The notes below the pieces were generated by a model that was given only the letters and a program-made list of their open reading frames with translations, had not been told where the DNA came from and did not search any database. A program made the position numbers and the translations under genes. Shown here piece after piece: positions 13,378-20,221 of a stretch of DNA of 28,907 nt; the first letter of the stretch is position 1; the number at the start of each line of letters is the position of its first letter. Source of the stretch: JAYTJL01 sp043731125 (GTDB taxonomy: Bacteria; Patescibacteriota; Saccharimonadia; Saccharimonadales; UBA10212); NCBI GenBank assembly GCA_043731125.1, contig JAYTJL010000038.1, positions 1 through 28,907 on the forward strand, read 5' to 3'.

Positions 13378-15161
13378 AGTTTGGACGGCTTGACTTTAGC
13401 CAGTGCTGCGACATTTTCGACAATACTGTGACCTAGCTTTTTGTGATGTTCGGCATTTGCCTGACGCATTTCGTCTATGCCGTCGTCTCGTTTTTTCAGG
13501 TGTTCGATATGTTTGTCACGGTATTTACTAAATTCATTTTTAGAAAGTTTAGTTCTTTTAACAAAAGAACTAATTTTTTCGCTACCAATATAGTTAGGCA
13601 ACATCACATAGCTGGCGCCGTGCTCATATAGTTCTTCGGCGTGCTTGGGGGTGTCTCCCATACAAATGACGGCAGTGTCTGGGTTTTTGCGGTCGATATA
13701 TTCTAAAAGTAGATCTGTTGTTATCCGGTCGGAAATGACGGAGACAACTAATTTAGCGTCTTCAACGCTAATCTCTTCTAAAAATTCCGGATCGGCCGCA
13801 TCACCGTAGAGGCAGTGAATTTTTTTATGTTCCATAGCCTCTATCATTTCAGGGTCATAGTCTACTACTACGTAAGACTTTTTAAGTTCTTGAAAAACTC
13901 GTAAAAATTCATGCCCACCTTTTTGGTACCCGAAAAGCACCAGGTCATACTTTTGTCTGTGTTCGTGCTCTGGACGCGGTTTGTTTCTTTCAATTCTTTG
14001 TAAGAATTTTTCTAGTCTCATGTAAATAGGGTTAAGGTAGGTAATTATGTAAGTTGATGACGCAATTGAGAGAAGAGATATTATTGTAATTGCAGTGAGC
14101 AGTTCTTTCCCTGCAATACCCTGGCCTATTGCCAGTGCAACAAATATGATTGAAAATTCACCAGCCTGACCCAGCATTGCTGAGGATTTAAAACTAGTCT
14201 GCTTGGTATAGCCCATAGCGGAAACGGTTAATAACCCAATGAACGGCTTTAGAACAATAACAACAAAAAGGCCAAACAAAACTACAGGTAGCATACCTCC
14301 AAAATCTTCTAGGTGTAATTGCGAGCCGAGTGTAATAAAGAACAGTACTATAAAAAAGTCACGCAGTGGTTTTAGTCTAAGGCTAACCTCCCCAGCAAAT
14401 GGAAGTGAAGACAAGCAGATACCTGCAAAGAGTGCGCCAACTTCCTGGGAAAAACCAATCGCTTCAAAGAGTGCTGCACTTCCAAAGCCCCAGCTGATAG
14501 CCGATAGGAACAAGAATTCCTGGCTGCCCGCCACCGTTCTTTGAAGTATGCGCTTGGTGAGCAACTTTGCACTGATTTGGTACATGATGTAACCAATTGC
14601 AATGCCTTTTATTGCGAGAAACAGCAGGGAAGTTACGGAAAACGACTCTCCCGAGTCCTTGGCCGCTAAAAATAGCAGTGCTATTGTAGCTGCTATGTCC
14701 TCAATTAGTGTCATGCCGATGGCAATCTTACCGTAGAGTCTAGACTGCTCGCGTTTATCTGCCAGTAATTTTAGGACAACAATTGTACTGCTGAAAGAGA
14801 GTGCAACCCCTAGAATTAAAGCCTCGGTAGAACTCAAACCGAGCGCTTTACCACCAAACCACCCCAGCATAGCGGTCACAAAAATAGTCATAGCACCAGA
14901 TGTGCCTACCACTTTGCCTACTTCTTTTACGACTTTAGGGTTAAGACCTAGTCCAATGATGAATAGCAGTAATGCGACGCCAATTTCTGAGAAATTTTTG
15001 AATGTCTCTGGGTCTGAGATGAGGTTAAACGCTGCCGGGCCGACCAATATTCCTGTGATAATATGACCTATGATCATTGGCTGACCTATCAACCGCATCC
15101 CTAGGGATATCAGTGTTGCGAGTACCAGAATAAGGCTGAGGCCCGAAAATACGTTCTCCAC
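13374..15161 (-). CDS. CPA2/Kef-type monovalent cation:proton antiporter with RCK domain
   Basis: A 595-aa protein. About residues 1-380 form a 12-13-helix antiporter core with family segments GQPMIIGHIITGILVGP, LLLFIIGLGLNP and LSFSSTIVVLKLL. Residues about 405-520 are a Rossmann RCK/TrkA-N domain (YDLVLFGYQKGGHEF, VVDYDPEMIEAM, YGDAADPEFLEE). The glycine pattern is slightly off the canonical GxGxxG, so nucleotide binding may differ. A charged C-terminal helix follows. It should exchange K+ or Na+ for H+ under ligand control. The start is a GTG with AGGAGG 6 nt upstream. It converges on the riboswitch gene with overlapping stops. Confidence 0.9.
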   Translation of the reverse strand: MENVFSGLSLILVLATLISLGMRLIGQPMIIGHIITGILVGPAAFNLISDPETFKNFSEIGVALLLFIIGLGLNPKVVKEVGKVVGTSGAMTIFVTAMLGWFGGKALGLSSTEALILGVALSFSSTIVVLKLLADKREQSRLYGKIAIGMTLIEDIAATIALLFLAAKDSGESFSVTSLLFLAIKGIAIGYIMYQISAKLLTKRILQRTVAGSQEFLFLSAISWGFGSAALFEAIGFSQEVGALFAGICLSSLPFAGEVSLRLKPLRDFFIVLFFITLGSQLHLEDFGGMLPVVLFGLFVVIVLKPFIGLLTVSAMGYTKQTSFKSSAMLGQAGEFSIIFVALAIGQGIAGKELLTAITIISLLSIASSTYIITYLNPIYMRLEKFLQRIERNKPRPEHEHRQKYDLVLFGYQKGGHEFLRVFQELKKSYVVVDYDPEMIEAMEHKKIHCLYGDAADPEFLEEISVEDAKLVVSVISDRITTDLLLEYIDRKNPDTAVICMGDTPKHAEELYEHGASYVMLPNYIGSEKISSFVKRTKLSKNEFSKYRDKHIEHLKKRDDGIDEMRQANAEHHKKLGHSIVENVAALAKVKPSKL

Positions 15162-15186
15162 TATAAACCTCCTTTCGGAAGTTTAA

Positions 15187-15240
15187 TTTTCAATTTACAA
15201 TTTATAATTTTCATTAAATTTACAGTTATCAATTGCTCAA
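15187..15240. repeat. Degenerate heptanucleotide array (TTTTCAA/TTTACAA type)
   Basis: TTTTCAA, TTTACAA, TTTATAA, TTTTCAT, then after a 4-nt slip TTTACAG, TTATCAA. It lies between the Kef gene start and the NRAMP gene end. Confidence 0.7.
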
Positions 15241-15253
15241 ATAACCCAAACTG

Positions 15254-15266
15254 CTACAGACAGTTG
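15254..15266 (+). repeat. 13-bp inverted repeat, left copy flanking the NRAMP gene
   Basis: CTACAGACAGTTG, within a small palindrome AACTG-N7-CAGTT. Its reverse complement is at 16787-16799, just upstream of the NRAMP-related gene. Confidence 0.5.
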
Positions 15267-15313
15267 AATATCTAATACTTATCACTTTTCTATTTTAACC
15301 TTTATGGTTATGG

Positions 15314-16729
15314 TTAGCTAAAAAATATTGCGAAAATGGCTGCACCACCTGCCACAGTCATCAAACCTGTTATCAACCATCCCAGCCAGGTGGTGGACCG
15401 TTTGTTAACCCATTCACCCATTATTTTTTTGTTACTACTTATAATTACAATCAGTCCAAGAACGAGTGGCGCAACAATCCCGTTGGCGACGGCTGAATAT
15501 ATTAGCGCCTTAATAGGGTCGATACCAACAAAGTTAAGCGACAAACCGGCCAACACTGCAATAATAAGAACTCCGTAGAATGCATGTGCACTTTTTAGTT
15601 TTTTGTTAAGTCCACCGCTCCAGCGCATACTTTCGCTGACCGCATATGTTGCGGATCCTGCCAACACCGGTATAGCTAGCAGTCCCGTACCGATTATGCC
15701 TATTGCGAATAGCCAGTACGCTGCGTCCCCAGCAATTGGCCTTAGGGCATTCGCAGCATCTGCTGCAGTCTTAATTTCTGTGATGCCGCTGGGGAATAGT
15801 ACTGCGCCGCAAGCTAGAATAATAAAAAACATGACAAGGTTGGAAAGGAACATACCACTCCAAACATCCATACGCATATTAGTGACCTCTGCTTTATTGC
15901 TACCACGGCGGCTGGGGATGTTGGTCTTGCCTTGCTGTATTTGCTCTTCAACTTCTTGTGAGGTTTGCCAAAAGAAAAGGTAGGGAGAAATTGTGGTACC
16001 TAAAATAGCGCAGATCAGAATTATTTGTTCTTTACTCCATGTTATGGATGGCACGAACGTGTGGTGTAGGGCGCTTGCCCAGTCGAGGTTTTTAACTAGT
16101 AGTGCTGAGGCTATGTATGCCAATAAAACCAGGGCCAGCCATTTGAGATACCGGGCATATCTGGCATATGGAGTGAATATCTGCAGCCCAAGACTAAACA
16201 CAGCAAAGCCGATAACCAATATAGTGAAATTCAATTCCGGGTATAGAAGTTGTACCGCTTTGGCCATTGCACCTAAGTCGGCGCCAATGTTAAATGCGTT
16301 TGCAGCAAAAAGTAGCAGCGTTGCGGTATACAAAATTCTTTTGGAAAAATGAACACGGATGTTACCAGCCAGACCACGGCCGGTCACCAGTCCAATGCGC
16401 GCACACATTTCCTGAACGATTGCCATAAGAGGGAAGGTGACGGTTGACAGCCAAAGCAATTGAAAACCATACTGGGCGCCGGCTTGAGAATAGGTGGCAA
16501 TTCCTGAAGGGTCGTCGTCTGATGCGCCAGTTGTTAGGCCTGGGCCGAGGTTATGCCAGTAGTCCTTTGTTTTTTTGTAGGTCTTTTTTGTACCTTCCTC
16601 TAGGTTGTGGGCCGAAGGCATGGACTTTGCTGCATTCTTGGTTATCTCAATAGCGTCATCAAGCGCAATGGCTGGCGCTTCGACTATGCTTTCGAAAATT
16701 TGTTTATTCTTGGGACTTTTGTTTACCAC
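15314..16729 (-). CDS. NRAMP-related divalent cation transporter, divergent metal site
   Basis: A 471-aa, about 11-helix protein of the NRAMP/SLC11 fold. A long N-terminal cytosolic segment (1-58) precedes the first helix motif GASDDDPSGIATY. Classical Mn/Fe transporters have DPGN here; this one has DPSG (D73), so the metal-binding Asn is Gly. In helix 6, the usual A-x-x-M-P-H is ILGTTISPYLFFWQ, lacking the Met that selects soft transition metals. This pattern is that of NRAMP-related proteins some of which are reported Mg2+ transporters, so mntH is not a safe name. The start is a GTG with TATACT about 10 nt upstream, hinting at a leaderless message. A 13-bp inverted repeat (15254-15266 and 16787-16799) flanks the gene. 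Confidence 0.85.
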   Translation of the reverse strand: MVNKSPKNKQIFESIVEAPAIALDDAIEITKNAAKSMPSAHNLEEGTKKTYKKTKDYWHNLGPGLTTGASDDDPSGIATYSQAGAQYGFQLLWLSTVTFPLMAIVQEMCARIGLVTGRGLAGNIRVHFSKRILYTATLLLFAANAFNIGADLGAMAKAVQLLYPELNFTILVIGFAVFSLGLQIFTPYARYARYLKWLALVLLAYIASALLVKNLDWASALHHTFVPSITWSKEQIILICAILGTTISPYLFFWQTSQEVEEQIQQGKTNIPSRRGSNKAEVTNMRMDVWSGMFLSNLVMFFIILACGAVLFPSGITEIKTAADAANALRPIAGDAAYWLFAIGIIGTGLLAIPVLAGSATYAVSESMRWSGGLNKKLKSAHAFYGVLIIAVLAGLSLNFVGIDPIKALIYSAVANGIVAPLVLGLIVIISSNKKIMGEWVNKRSTTWLGWLITGLMTVAGGAAIFAIFFS

Positions 16730-16786
16730 GTGAGCAGTCAGTATATTTACTTATCTGCTTATGGTATATGTAACCGCCCCTGAATA

Positions 16787-16799
16787 CAACTGTCTGTAG
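16787..16799 (-). repeat. 13-bp inverted repeat, right copy flanking the NRAMP gene
   Basis: Reverse complement of 15254-15266, within palindrome CAACT-N6-AGTTG. It lies about 58 nt upstream of the NRAMP-related start and 12 nt after the DsbA-like stop. Confidence 0.5.
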
Positions 16800-16810
16800 T
16801 TGACCGTGTA

Positions 16811-17482
16811 TTATTTTTTGTTTTGTTTGGCAACTTCGGCCAGAACAATGGCTGTTATTTTTTCAGCAGTTGGAAAGCCATTAGCACCAGCAAGGTCTTT
16901 GTTGTTGATGACTCTACCGTTTAGGAAAAAGGTAGGAGTAGCTTGTTGCTGACCAGTCTTTCCAAATGCCGTGATATCTGCATTTATGATGTCATTAACT
17001 TTTGCCGAAGCATAGTCAGTCTCAAATTTTGCAACATCCAACCCAAATTCCTTAGCATATGACTTGAAGAATTCCAGTGGCTTGGTAGAATTCGACCAAC
17101 TAGATTGATTTTCAAAAAGTTTGTTGTTCATTTCCCAAAATTTACCTTGCAAATGTGCGGCTTCGGCTGCACGTGCAGCTGCGAAGGCATTAGGATGTGG
17201 TCCGACTAGAGGTAAGTGGCGGAGTTGGTATTGGGCAACATCTTTAAAACCGTCAACTGCATCTTTTACTGGTTGATAATACAGCCCGCAAACTGGGCAC
17301 TGGTAATCAACATATTCCAAAAGAGTTACACCGCTAGCGGCATTACCAACAACATGGTTAGTAGGGGGCGTGCCAGACTTAGTGTCAGCGGTTTTGTTGT
17401 CGTTTGAGTTTTGTGAAATCACAAAAAATGCGCCGAAAGCGATGATAAGGCCACCCATGATACCCAAAAACCTTTTGTCCAT
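16811..17482 (-). CDS. DsbA/Thioredoxin_4-type membrane-anchored thiol oxidoreductase
   Basis: A 223-aa protein. A membrane anchor (about 6-23) is followed by a short linker, then a DsbA-like fold with active site CPVC (C62, C65), the helical insertion (about 95-175) and the cis-Pro loop ATPTFFLNG. It likely introduces or exchanges disulfides in extracytoplasmic proteins. GGAG stands just before the ATG. It could be kept in the right redox state by the DipZ system at 7024-9526 or by an unlinked VKOR/DsbB partner; none is in this window. Confidence 0.9.
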   Translation of the reverse strand: MDKRFLGIMGGLIIAFGAFFVISQNSNDNKTADTKSGTPPTNHVVGNAASGVTLLEYVDYQCPVCGLYYQPVKDAVDGFKDVAQYQLRHLPLVGPHPNAFAAARAAEAAHLQGKFWEMNNKLFENQSSWSNSTKPLEFFKSYAKEFGLDVAKFETDYASAKVNDIINADITAFGKTGQQQATPTFFLNGRVINNKDLAGANGFPTAEKITAIVLAEVAKQNKK

Positions 17483-17554
17483 AATTTCTCCGATTAGTTA
17501 ACTAGCAACTAGTTTATCACAGCGTCAATTTACCATCCGTTAAAAATCGGACCC

Positions 17555-17944
17555 CTAACCGATATCAATCTCGCCGTTTTCCCCGAATAGATGACGAGTA
17601 ACCGTAACGGTTGGTAGCAACCCACCTATAGCTTCTTCGGCCTTATTCAGGTATTCGGTGTGATCTGCAACTTCATCATTAACCTCACCAAATGCACCAC
17701 AATGCACATGATCCATTATGTGCACTACTTCAAAATTATGAAGGCTGTGGAGTAGATATATATTATCTAGCACTAGCCCATGGTCGGCGATTGCTTTTGA
17801 GGCACCAGGAAATACCAGCAGGTCGTAATAGTGACCTAATTTATCTGTAACTTTTCTGTAGGCATCTTGAAATCTTGGGTCTGAGCAGTGCACCACAAGT
17901 GCCTGGCTCTTCTTTGCATGCATATCAATAGGTGGATAGCTCAT
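17555..17944 (-). CDS. Short beta-carbonic-anhydrase-like protein
   Basis: A 129-aa protein. It has the beta-carbonic-anhydrase zinc-site pattern: HCSDPRF (C20, D22, R24; family C-x-D-x-R), VFPGASKAI in place of the R-N-A-G-G segment, and MDHVHCGAF (H79-x-x-C82). It is shorter than typical members (about 200 aa), and SDPR replaces SDSR. The zinc could be bound; whether it hydrates CO2 is unknown. It starts 3 nt after the stop of a second carbonic-anhydrase-like gene, so the two form an operon. Confidence 0.7.
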   Translation of the reverse strand: MSYPPIDMHAKKSQALVVHCSDPRFQDAYRKVTDKLGHYYDLLVFPGASKAIADHGLVLDNIYLLHSLHNFEVVHIMDHVHCGAFGEVNDEVADHTEYLNKAEEAIGGLLPTVTVTRHLFGENGEIDIG

Positions 17945-17947
17945 GAT

Positions 17948-18841
17948 TTAGGCTGCCTTACCTATAATGTCTACAGAAATCTCTTTTTTCTTGCGACGCG
18001 TTTCTAGCCGTACTAAACCCTCATCTCCGTTGGTGATAACTGTTTGAGTGGCAGCGGAGCGCAGCATAGCTGCCCCAACAAGCCTGGGTAACATTTTTTT
18101 ACGGAAGTCATTTCCGGGGTTTTTAATATCGTGGACTATCGCGCCTAGACTATCGAAGTATGCCTGAGTGAAAGGGTCTTTGTTTACTCTGTCTTGCCCA
18201 ACGTTTGTTAGGTGACTAACAACATAAGCAGAAGCAATATTTTCTCCCTCCATCTCATTGTAATTTTTATGTTTTGGGTACAATCGTTTGATGAAGTCGA
18301 TTAAGTCGCGCTCTTCTGGCTGCTCGCCTGGAGTCATAATGCGCCCAACCTCTCCGCCAGCTTCTACAAGCTCGGAAATGATCTTGTCGCTTACACGGTC
18401 TTTATAGTAGATTTCTCTTCTCCAATCATCAACGGTATTTTCTGTGGCCAGAGAAGGCGCGCCGATTTCTTCATTGATGGCCTGTCGGAATTTCCAAAAC
18501 TTACAGTCTGGGTGTACGTCTAGCGTGCTGGTGTTTCTCTGGGAAGCATCATCAAAAAGCGCTGTTTGGATATTAATAAAGCTTCCCGTTAAAGCCATGT
18601 GTGCAAGTTGTCTATCATTGCCGATACCATAAGCACCACCTGGTGTTTGCAACTTATTGCGCTTACTTTTGCGGCATTCACATCGTGGGTCGATGCAGCC
18701 AATCATAAATTGCTTTGTATCGGCTGTAACAACAAATGGCACATAGCTTTTTTTCGTGTCACTAAAATATCTAATAGCTGCGTTAGTTCGATCTTCTAGT
18801 GTATGTTGCTCATTTAAGCGTATGGTCTCTGGTTTGCTCAC
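17948..18841 (-). CDS. Divergent beta-carbonic-anhydrase-like protein, 297 aa
   Basis: The N-terminal half carries the same zinc-site layout as its neighbour: MIGCIDPRCEC (C49, D51, R53), QTPGGAYG, and LDVHPDCKFW (H110-x-x-C113). The rest (about 130-297) is helical, charged and not recognised, so this is either an extended family member or a fusion. The start is GTG with GGAAGG about 10 nt upstream. It is the first gene of a two-gene operon. A perfect CRP-type palindrome lies in the divergent promoter region at 18959-18974. Confidence 0.6.
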   Translation of the reverse strand: MSKPETIRLNEQHTLEDRTNAAIRYFSDTKKSYVPFVVTADTKQFMIGCIDPRCECRKSKRNKLQTPGGAYGIGNDRQLAHMALTGSFINIQTALFDDASQRNTSTLDVHPDCKFWKFRQAINEEIGAPSLATENTVDDWRREIYYKDRVSDKIISELVEAGGEVGRIMTPGEQPEERDLIDFIKRLYPKHKNYNEMEGENIASAYVVSHLTNVGQDRVNKDPFTQAYFDSLGAIVHDIKNPGNDFRKKMLPRLVGAAMLRSAATQTVITNGDEGLVRLETRRKKKEISVDIIGKAA

Positions 18842-18880
18842 GAGAAATAACCTTCCTGTATTGGAAAGGAGCTGGGAGAT

Positions 18881-18949
18881 ATGTATCTGGCAAGCACCTT
18901 AATCTTATTTGTACAATCCAATATTTTACTCCTTTCTACAAGTTTGTAA
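18881..18949 (+). CDS. Possible 22-aa hydrophobic peptide
   Basis: ATG with AAGGAG 9 nt upstream opens a 22-codon frame rich in Leu, Ile and Val, ending in TAA. It lies in the gap between the carbonic-anhydrase-like operon and the CBS gene. It may be a chance frame or a small membrane peptide. Confidence 0.2.
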   Translation: MYLASTLILFVQSNILLLSTSL

Positions 18950-18950
18950 A
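18923..18950 (-). promoter_or_regulatory. Promoter candidate for the carbonic-anhydrase-like operon
   Basis: On the minus strand, TTTACA (18950-18945) and TAAAAT (18928-18923) are 16 nt apart, about 75 nt before the GTG start. Confidence 0.4.
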
Positions 18951-18958
18951 GGACTTTT

Positions 18959-18974
18959 TGTGATTTTTGTCACA
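18959..18974. promoter_or_regulatory. CRP/FNR-type palindrome TGTGA-N6-TCACA
   Basis: TGTGATTTTTGTCACA matches the CRP half-site consensus at all ten positions. It is centred about 50 nt upstream of the predicted minus-strand start and 85 nt before the CBS gene. Confidence 0.45.
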
Positions 18975-19050
18975 GAGGCTTAACGTACCAATTTAAAACA
19001 TAAAGATTATTTGTAGATATTCTTCACTCGGCTGGCGTAATATATAGGTA

Positions 19051-20094
19051 ATGTATATATTCACAACCTTCTTGTTGGTTTGGTTTTTGGCAACATGTTT
19101 GGTGATTGGAAAGACTAGCCGCGCGGCAGTACACAAATGTCAGCGGGGAAGCAGTGATGAATTAATAAAGTGCGAAAAATTATTTAGCTACTCAGCTAGT
19201 GTTAAATGGATGGTATGGCTGGGCGGGGTATTGTCAGCAACTGCACTATTCGGACGATCCTACAGCAAATATTGGTGGCTGGCGGCAATACTGGTGCTGG
19301 TTGTGACCGGGGTACTATTTATATGGCATCCAAAAAAGGCTGGTGGGTGGAATTGGCGTTACTGCGCTCTTCTATCCGTGCCATTAACCAAACTATTTTC
19401 ATACACCGAAGTTGTGCTTGGTAGGTCCGTGTGGTTAACAAATAAATTATGGCCAGTTAGCTTGCACGCTGGTATTTATGAAAAACAAGACTTAGCCAAT
19501 TTGATAGTCGCGCAGAAGGATTTACCTGAAAATCAAATTTCAGAGACAGACCTGAGGGTGGCTTATGGCGGGCTGATGTTTGGTGACATGAAAGTCTCGC
19601 AAGTTATGACACCGGCCCGGAAAGTAAAAACTATAGACAGTAGCGAGCCAATTAGCCCACATTTGATGGACGAGTTATACGCCAGTGGTTTTTCGCGGTT
19701 TCCTGTAATTGTTAGTGGTGGGAGGTTTATATCTAAAGATGTTGTTGGCACTCTTTATATCCGCGATCTAATAAAAAGTTCTAAGGCAGAGCTGGTGTCC
19801 GATGTTATGGAAAGGGATGCAGCATTTATAAATGAGAAGAGTAGTCTACGGCAAACCTTGGATGCATTTGTGAAGACCCATCATCACCTGCTAGTGGTTG
19901 TTAATAGCTTCGAGGAAGTTGTTGGAATTATTAGTATAGAGGACGTTATAGAGCAGATAGTTGGTACAAAAATTTTGGACGAATTTGACCAGTATGATGA
20001 CTTGCGTGCGGTGGCAGCCCAGGAAGCCAGCCATGATGCTAAGCACAATAGAGCCACAAGCACTAAACACGCAGACGAAACAGTGGTAGAATGA
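19051..20094 (+). CDS. Membrane protein with paired CBS domains (CorB/CNNM-like)
   Basis: A 347-aa protein. The N-terminal region holds three to four hydrophobic segments (about 3-18, 50-68, 75-92 and a weaker one near 105) and looks like a shortened DUF21-type membrane part. It is followed by VSQVMTPARKVKTID, the typical opening of the CBS pair in CorB/CorC-like proteins, then two CBS motifs (about 188-245 and 250-315; VVGTLYIRDLI and VVGIISIEDVIEQIVG). The final CorC/HlyC accessory domain is absent; a charged tail replaces it. Members are implicated in Mg2+ or Co2+ efflux. TAATAT at 19038-19043 puts the transcript start at the ATG. Confidence 0.75.
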   Translation: MYIFTTFLLVWFLATCLVIGKTSRAAVHKCQRGSSDELIKCEKLFSYSASVKWMVWLGGVLSATALFGRSYSKYWWLAAILVLVVTGVLFIWHPKKAGGWNWRYCALLSVPLTKLFSYTEVVLGRSVWLTNKLWPVSLHAGIYEKQDLANLIVAQKDLPENQISETDLRVAYGGLMFGDMKVSQVMTPARKVKTIDSSEPISPHLMDELYASGFSRFPVIVSGGRFISKDVVGTLYIRDLIKSSKAELVSDVMERDAAFINEKSSLRQTLDAFVKTHHHLLVVVNSFEEVVGIISIEDVIEQIVGTKILDEFDQYDDLRAVAAQEASHDAKHNRATSTKHADETVVE

Positions 20095-20112
20095 CTCTCA
20101 TAGGCATGGGAG

Positions 20113-20168
20113 AATTTTCAATTTTCAATTTTCAATTTTCAATGAATGTTCAATCATCAATTTTCAAA
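20113..20168. repeat. Degenerate heptanucleotide array (AATTTTC type)
   Basis: Four perfect AATTTTC units followed by degenerate ones (AATGAAT, GTTCAAT, CATCAAT). It is the most regular array in the window and stands in the leader of aspS. Confidence 0.85.
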
Positions 20169-20221
20169 ACAGCCGCCCTGGATGTAACCCCAAGCAAGCT
20201 GTCTGAAAGTGAGATTTATTG

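Noticed and set aside
15314..16729. Naming the NRAMP-related gene mntH
   Set aside because: The metal-binding Asn and Met of MntH are missing, so Mn2+ transport is not supported.
20113..20168. Heptanucleotide arrays considered as CRISPR
   Set aside because: Units are 7 nt, contiguous and without unique spacers; no cas genes are present.
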